Shown here: one piece after another, positions 59,925 through 64,000 of the stretch
How positions within the stretch are numbered: the stretch's first letter is position 1
Layout of the letters: every line of letters starts with the position of its first letter
Assembly (NCBI GenBank): GCA_032027005.1
Contig: JAVSMW010000013.1
Location: 58,429 to 122,428, forward strand
DNA length: 64,000 bases
Reading direction: 5' to 3'
Source: JAVSMW01 sp032027005
GTDB taxonomy: Bacteria; Bacillota; Thermincolia; Thermincolales; UBA2595
The notes under the pieces: model-generated
Database searches by the model: none
The model's input: the letters and a program-made list of their open reading frames with translations, nothing else
Told to the model about the DNA's origin: nothing
Translations under genes and position numbers: made by a program

Positions 59925-60268
59925 TTTTTCACCTCCTTTCTTCAAGATTTTGCGACGGTGGTTTTCGTTCGGTGAATGTGACAACCACTAACACAATACC
60001 AATTTTACCTGTATTTATTGATATTCTCAATCCTTCTGCTTGACCCTCAAATTGCATCTATGGTATTGTATTTTCATGTAATATTCATCAACCACCACCT
60101 TCCCAATGATTTTTGCGGTGAAAAACGCCTTTTGCCGTGGCAGTCGAGTGAAAATCGTCACGGGAAGTTTTGGCGTGGCCGTCGGAATCAAAAACCCCAT
60201 AGGGCTAACTTTTTCATTGGTCTAACCTGAAAAAACTTTTTCTTTATGATTACAAGGAGGTGCCCCTA
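59925..60268. other. Divergent intergenic region of the mobile element
   Basis: These 344 bases separate the ATPase gene (minus) from the ArgR-like gene (plus). They hold no ORF. AT-rich patches such as TCATGTAATATTCAT at about 60072-60088 faintly resemble an ARG box, so the ArgR-like protein may bind here; weak. Confidence 0.3.
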
Positions 60269-60784
60269 ATGGCCCAAAGAGAAGATAGGCAAGTGTTCAA
60301 AAAGGACAGCGAAGAAATCAAAAGACGCAGGGCTGCCCTGGTCGAGATTGTCGAGACAGAAGATGTGGAAAAACAAGAGAGATTCGTTCCCCTTTTACGG
60401 TCGAAGGGCTTTGAAGTTAGCCCGTCTACTGTATCCCGTGATTTAAAAGTCTTAGCTATTGACATGGACCCAAAAACAGGTTGCTACGCCGTTTCCGACC
60501 TAACCATGATTCTTCAGTGGAAAGACCGCCTGCAGGGCTTCTTACGGAACGATTTAGTTGAACTAGCAGATGATGTGCGTTTGCTGGCTGTCAAGACGAC
60601 ACCCGGCATGGCCAGGAGTACCGCTGTAGCTTTGGAGAGGTCTTACCCCAAAGAAGTGTTAGGGTCAATCTCAGGCGACGACCTGGCAATCATCGTTACC
60701 AGAGATGAAATGGGCCACACTGAAGTTATGGAACAATTAGCAGTTATTCAAAAAAGGAAAAAGGCTGGTCAAAAACAGACATAA
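60269..60784 (+). CDS. ArgR-family transcriptional regulator on the mobile element
   Basis: A 171-residue protein with ArgR architecture. The N-terminal winged helix (about 25-70) has FVPLLRSKGFEVSPSTVSRDLKVLAID, matching the ArgR SQATVSRDIK region. The C-terminal hexamerisation domain (about 95-155) reads DDVRLLAVKTTPGMARSTAVALERSYPKEVLGSISGDDLAIIVTRD. The GTxxxDDT-type loop that binds arginine is altered (ISGDDLAIIV), so ligand response is uncertain. AAGGAGG lies 8 nt before the ATG at 60269. Divergent from the ATPase, close to the recombinase, and likely a regulator or recombination accessory factor of the element (compare ArgR in XerCD recombination). Confidence 0.8.
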   Translation: MAQREDRQVFKKDSEEIKRRRAALVEIVETEDVEKQERFVPLLRSKGFEVSPSTVSRDLKVLAIDMDPKTGCYAVSDLTMILQWKDRLQGFLRNDLVELADDVRLLAVKTTPGMARSTAVALERSYPKEVLGSISGDDLAIIVTRDEMGHTEVMEQLAVIQKRKKAGQKQT

Positions 60785-60849
60785 AGGAAACGAGTTAGTA
60801 GCCGCAGATGTCGCTTTTGTCGGTACTGACGCTTTTTTCAGACATTCGG

Positions 60850-60886
60850 GCTCACAAAAAAAGATGCCCCCGATGGTCAGGGGCAC
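60850..60886 (-). terminator. Terminator between argR-like gene and the 43-residue gene
   Basis: Minus strand GTGCCCCTGACCATCGGGGGCAT followed by CTTTTTTTGTGAG; the A/T runs on both sides could serve both convergent genes. Confidence 0.75.
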
Positions 60887-60894
60887 GGTTAGGC

Positions 60895-61026
60895 TTAGCC
60901 CATTTTTTTCTTGATTTCAGTGATACTGACACCAAAGGTTCTGGCAGCCTCCCCGATGGCGGTGCCCTTGGTCTTACCCCTGGCAATCAGTTTCAGGACG
61001 AAGATGATTATCCTTATCCACTTCAT
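60895..61026 (-). CDS. 43-residue basic helix-turn-helix-like protein
   Basis: Starts at the ATG 61026, preceded by GGGGGTGAG, and ends at TAA 60895. It begins MKWIRIIIFVLKLIARGKTKG, and the second half, TAIGEAARTFGVSITEIKKKMG, has the spacing of a helix-turn-helix. It lies 11 nt after the preceding frame on the same strand, so it is probably part of the recombinase operon. Too short for annotation by most callers; function unknown. Confidence 0.55.
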   Translation of the reverse strand: MKWIRIIIFVLKLIARGKTKGTAIGEAARTFGVSITEIKKKMG

Positions 61027-61037
61027 TTTCTCACCCC

Positions 61038-61445
61038 CTAATCATCCAAGTGTTCTAGTAGGTAGTCGTCAAACTCCTGACCAAACTTTTGGACCTCACT
61101 AAAGATGGTCAGGCAAAAAGAGTTATCAAGGACAAGGACTATCTTGAACAGACTGATCCCATCCAGGTCTACCCGACTGGTGAATTCGATGGAGGCTCCG
61201 TAGATGCCGCCGTATTCCCCGGTTAGACCGTAGGCTCACAAGTCGCCGGGGTCATCCTCACCAGGGACTAGGACCAGGATTGGGCCGTCCATCCGAAGGT
61301 TGAAATCGGGCCAAGAATCTTTTTCACCCGTGAGGTGTTCGGCCAGGTCTTTGAAGTATTGCTCCAGTTCTGCTACAAAAGCCTCAGGGAACTGACCTTT
61401 TCCCCTCATGTTGTAGATGTCGGCCATGGTCTTGATGGTGATCAT
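61038..61445 (-). pseudogene. 135-codon hypothetical gene interrupted by an in-frame UGA
   Basis: The frame from the ATG at 61445 runs 69 codons (ending GEDDPGDL) to TGA at 61238-61236 and then stays open for 65 more codons (AYGLTGEYGGIYGASIEF, ending LLEHLDD) to TAG at 61038. Composition and hydrophobic pattern continue smoothly across the UGA. Either a Trp or Arg codon mutated to UGA, or the codon is read as selenocysteine; only a weak hairpin (CGGT-CTA-ACCG) follows, so mutation is likelier. No family recognised. It ends 20 nt after the recombinase stop region upstream. Confidence 0.55.
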
Positions 61446-61464
61446 TTTCTTCCCTCTCCTTCCT

Positions 61465-62481
61465 TTAGAGCATGTTGACCGCCCTCATCTTGTCCTCCTT
61501 GGAACTGTTGACGTAGTACCGGGCGGTGGTGTCCACGCTGCTATGACCGGCCAGCTTGCTGACGGTTGTCAGTGGTACGCCCTTGTTTATCAGCCTGGTG
61601 CAGAAGGTGTGCCTAAAGGCGTGGGGTTTAAGCCTTACGCCCAGGCCCAGCCTGACGCTGTGCTTCTCTAGCATCGTGTTGACCGCATCCCGCTGAAGTG
61701 GACCCCTCTGGCCCAGAAACAGATGCTCGGACTCGCTGTACGGGTTTTGCGCCCGATCTGCCAGGTATTCCCTGACGGCTTCCACCACTTCTGGCTTTAG
61801 CGGAACCTCCCGCATCTTACCGCCCTTGCCCGTGACCCTCAGGTGGCCCGTTAGGAAGTCTATGTTCCTGACCCTGATGTCGCAAAGTTCGCTCACCCTG
61901 ACTCCGGTGTACAGCAGAACCAGAATGACAGCCCGGTCCCTTTTGGTGACCTTATCAGTCTGGACATAGAAAAGAAGCCGCTCAACCAATGGCTCCTGGT
62001 ACACTTCGACTTCGCGCTCTGACCCGGCTGCCACCTTCACCTTATCTCGTTTCACGTCTACCACCATCTCTGTCAACTCGCCCCGGTCTAGCAGGTAGCG
62101 GTTGAAAGCCTGCAAGCTATTGATTTTCTTGTTGACGGTTGCCGCTTCGTACCCGGCTTCCAGCAGGTGGCTCCGGTAGCTGGTGATGTGAAAACGCCTC
62201 AGACCGCCGTTGACATCTGCTCCCTTCGCTTCCAGATATGCCAGAAACCCGGCTACATCTCCAGTGTAGCTCTCCACTGTTTTTGCGCTCTTGCCGTCTT
62301 CCGTCAGGTGACGCCTGAACGCGGCGACCGCCTGCTGCCAGGTCGCGTCCCTGCCTCCCGCCCCCGCGACGGGTGCCCACGGGGACGCGTTCTTTGCCAA
62401 AATGTGCAGGCTTTTCGGGGCGGGGATTATTCCGGTATTCACCTGCACTTTTTCGTGCCTTAGAGTGCCAGATTTTTGCAC
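61465..62481 (-). CDS. Tyrosine recombinase/integrase
   Basis: About 338 residues. A SAM-like core-binding domain (about 45-135) with WQQAVAAFRRHLTEDGKSAKTVESYTGDVAGFLAYLE precedes the catalytic domain. The active-site residues are visible: Arg in YTGVRVSELCDI, Lys in GKGGKMREVPL, HxxR in HAFRHTF, His in LAGHSSVDTT, and the nucleophile Tyr in ARYYVNSS. I prefer the GTG at 62481 (preceded by GGGAGAGG); the frame stays open to 62538. It resembles XerC/D-like integrases of mobile elements and is the recombinase of this island. Confidence 0.9.
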   Translation of the reverse strand: MQKSGTLRHEKVQVNTGIIPAPKSLHILAKNASPWAPVAGAGGRDATWQQAVAAFRRHLTEDGKSAKTVESYTGDVAGFLAYLEAKGADVNGGLRRFHITSYRSHLLEAGYEAATVNKKINSLQAFNRYLLDRGELTEMVVDVKRDKVKVAAGSEREVEVYQEPLVERLLFYVQTDKVTKRDRAVILVLLYTGVRVSELCDIRVRNIDFLTGHLRVTGKGGKMREVPLKPEVVEAVREYLADRAQNPYSESEHLFLGQRGPLQRDAVNTMLEKHSVRLGLGVRLKPHAFRHTFCTRLINKGVPLTTVSKLAGHSSVDTTARYYVNSSKEDKMRAVNML

Positions 62482-62532
62482 GTTGTTCCTCTCCCTTCTG
62501 TCACATGGTTTGCCCAAAAAAGGCATGGAAAA

Positions 62533-62560
62533 GGCCAACGGGTTTCTGTTCCCGTTGGCC
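62533..62560 (-). terminator. Terminator upstream of the integrase
   Basis: Minus strand GGCCAACGGG-AACAGAAA-CCCGTTGGCC followed by TTTTCC and then CTTTTTT. It ends the RHS-immunity transcript before the integrase gene. The bases from 62561 to 62839 show no supported gene. Confidence 0.8.
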
Positions 62561-62839
62561 GAAGTCTAGTTGTTTGGTTGTATGCACCTGCGCTGTTCCC
62601 CGAGTAGCGACAGTTGTGGCAGTTGCGGCTGGACGCTACTGACTGTACTGACGCTTTTTTAGGCGCACCGAGGGGTGAAGGTGACGTACTGGCTGCAGAA
62701 TTGGGATTCTGTAGTGAGTTTTTGAACTTAGGTTTTTTGGTTACATGATGGGTTAGATGGTCTTTCACTTTGCCGCCAAACTGCAAAGTTGTTTTGCAGT
62801 GAGTTCCTACAGTCTTATGCAGCGAAATTCGAATCTTCT

Positions 62840-63235
62840 TCACTTAGTCTTTTTTGTTCCAGACTCATCCGTCTTGTCGTTAAGAATGTCAGCAACTAAG
62901 CTGGACTTTGACCACTTAGTTCCGGCCAAGAAGCCTCCTACGTACAAACCCAGCACTTTTCCAACATCAGATAGACTGAAAAAAGACCAACTTGCTAAGA
63001 CTAGTGCTGTTCCTATACAAAACACCACTATTTTGAAGGTTCTCGTCTTTTCTTGGGTAAGCATAGCCGCACCTAACCCAACGAGTGCTGGTAGGACAAT
63101 TATGATTTTTCCAAAGTCGCTACCCTTACTTTCAGGATCTATGTACGAAAACAATGCTGCAACAATAAATATTACACAGATACCTATGACGAAGATGAGC
63201 TTTTTTTGTGTTGCGGAAAGCCTTCTTTCATTCAT
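62840..63235 (-). CDS. Small membrane protein, putative immunity protein of the RHS toxin
   Basis: A 131-residue protein with hydrophobic segments at about 12-32 (LIFVIGICVIFIVAALFSYI), 43-60 (KIIIVLPALVGLGAAML), 68-87 (IVVFCIGTALVLASWSFFSL) and 92-106, followed by a charged tail. It starts 20 nt after the RHS stop, with GAGGAG before the ATG. Immunity genes lie directly after RHS toxin genes and are often membrane proteins when the toxin attacks membranes. The function is inferred from position; no family recognised. Confidence 0.6.
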   Translation of the reverse strand: MNERRLSATQKKLIFVIGICVIFIVAALFSYIDPESKGSDFGKIIIVLPALVGLGAAMLTQEKTRTFKIVVFCIGTALVLASWSFFSLSDVGKVLGLYVGGFLAGTKWSKSSLVADILNDKTDESGTKKTK

Positions 63236-63255
63236 TTTCAATTCTCCTCGTATTG

Positions 63256-64000
63256 TTAGTTGTCTATCCAGTCATCGAAGGTAGATTGCAACTTATCCCC
63301 AGCTTTAATTGTAGCATAGATGGAAGCACCACCGGATAATGTTATGACGGGATATGTAAGTGGCGCTTCAGGTCCAAAAGTTCCAACGTATGCTGCCCCA
63401 TGAGCAACTGCAAGTGAGCCAACCACGAATCCAGTTCCTGCATTAATTGCAAAGTGTCCAGCTGTTTTCGCAACTCCTTTCCAAACCGGCTGTTGCTTCT
63501 GGGTTTGTTCATAGCCGTCTAGCCCTGTTTGAGCAAGGTTCATAACAAAGTTGGCTCTACCCATGGTTTTAGCTGCATCGGTCAATTCAAACCCTTTTAA
63601 CGCCCCTTCAGAAATTGTAGTTACATTGCCGACCTTTCCAACATCATTTGAGGTGATTTTGGGGTTGTTTCCTCCAGCCTTAGAATTAGGACTAACTGGT
63701 GCTTTAAGATTACCCGTCCCCTGAGTATACCCATCCAACAACTGCCAGTTATCTACAAATGCATCCGTCTCCACAAACGGATTAGGGGGACCGTAGATTT
63801 GTGCCGGACTGGGCGGACCATAAAAAACTTTTTGATCTTTCTTATTAAACCCTAACGGATCCACCCAATTAACCGGATTATTCTCCACATAAGCATACTT
63901 ATGCATGCTCAGCGGATTCTCCGCAAATCCCGGGAACACATCCCTGTTAACAAACCTGCCTACCTCAGGCATATAATACCTGCTCCGGAGATAAAGTAAG
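63256..64000 (-). CDS. RHS repeat-associated core protein with variable C-terminal toxin (5' end outside the window)
   Basis: Only the C-terminal 248 or so residues are present; the frame runs off the window edge. It begins YLRSRYYMPEVGRFVNRDVF and continues NPLSMHKYAYVENNPVNWVDPLGF, the conserved RHS core end where the variable toxin begins. The roughly 190-residue tip is Gly- and Ala-rich, with hydrophobic stretches (AGHFAINAGTGFVVGSLAVAHGAAYVGTF; YPVITLSGGASIYATIKAG). It matches no toxin family I know. The stop is followed at once by the putative immunity gene. Confidence 0.85.
   Translation of the reverse strand, partial: LLYLRSRYYMPEVGRFVNRDVFPGFAENPLSMHKYAYVENNPVNWVDPLGFNKKDQKVFYGPPSPAQIYGPPNPFVETDAFVDNWQLLDGYTQGTGNLKAPVSPNSKAGGNNPKITSNDVGKVGNVTTISEGALKGFELTDAAKTMGRANFVMNLAQTGLDGYEQTQKQQPVWKGVAKTAGHFAINAGTGFVVGSLAVAHGAAYVGTFGPEAPLTYPVITLSGGASIYATIKAGDKLQSTFDDWIDN
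63710..63725. repeat. 16-bp direct repeat, RHS copy
   Basis: TTACCCGTCCCCTGAG, identical to 57105-57120; encodes QGTG in the RHS tip at the same codon phase as in the orphan toxin-44 cassette. Confidence 0.8.

Noticed and set aside
62460..62843. 127-residue frame between integrase and immunity gene
   Set aside because: It contains a terminator hairpin, low-complexity residues and no ribosome site.

Overview
The window reads as a chromosomal contig of an anaerobic, spore-forming, low-to-mid-GC Firmicute. A Thermincola-like member of the Peptococcaceae is my best guess, and that is inference from gene content. The supporting genes are a secreted six-heme cytochrome c joined to a copper-amine-oxidase-like domain, a spore protease of the YyaC type, selenocysteine machinery (selA, selD), bshC for bacillithiol, a large molybdenum-cofactor locus, and a clostridial-type fused PurL. 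One unknown base lies at 120 and a run of N at 47736-48531, so the assembly is a draft.

Region by region. 0.2-4 kb: hisZ, a HicAB toxin-antitoxin pair, a YerC-type regulator and a small membrane protein. 4-18 kb: de novo purine synthesis on the minus strand. purL stands upstream, followed by a VapBC-type pair, and then purE-purB-purC-purF-purM-purN-purH-purD behind a consensus promoter and a ykkC-class leader best explained as a PRPP riboswitch. 18.5-30 kb: a LysR regulator, an intact and a broken sensor kinase, guaA-hpt (purine salvage and GMP synthesis), an alkyltransferase, an HD hydrolase, UspA, the multiheme cytochrome and a glycosyltransferase-like protein. 30-38 kb: an emrA-emrB-marR efflux operon, the stump of a molybdopterin oxidoreductase, an EAL-CBS-GGDEF protein, tRNA-Thr(CGT), an HD-GYP protein and a deleted TrkH/KtrB potassium transporter. 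38.5-40.5 kb: groES-groEL under CIRCE control.

41-47.6 kb is a molybdenum-cofactor locus on the minus strand. Its order is Moco-type riboswitch, 59-residue protein, second Moco-type riboswitch, paralogous 59-residue protein, moeA, moeA fused to a binding-protein domain, moaA, moaC, MOSC and mogA. The two small proteins share three cysteines and belong to no family I know. They are the strongest candidate here for something undescribed.

48.6-56.5 kb: a GxxExxY protein, a PIN-PhoH ATPase and the selA-selD-bshC cluster. selD is itself a selenoprotein gene with an in-frame UGA at codon 20 and a hairpin just after it. Next come a DUF4352-like exported protein and yyaC. 56.6-64 kb is an accessory island: an RHS polymorphic toxin running off the window end with a putative membrane immunity protein, a tyrosine recombinase, small genes, an ArgR-like regulator, a frameshifted replication ATPase, an IS110 remnant and a broken toxin-44 tip. 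A 16-bp direct repeat in the same reading frame lies in both the RHS gene and the orphan tip.

The chromosome is rich in short dispersed repeats: heptad GTGGGGA tracts at gene ends, ACCACAGAG and AACACGGAT elements, a 130-nt two-hairpin element present in four copies, and a 266-bp palindrome upstream of purL. Several have been absorbed into gene ends (purN, yyaC, the moeA-like gene).
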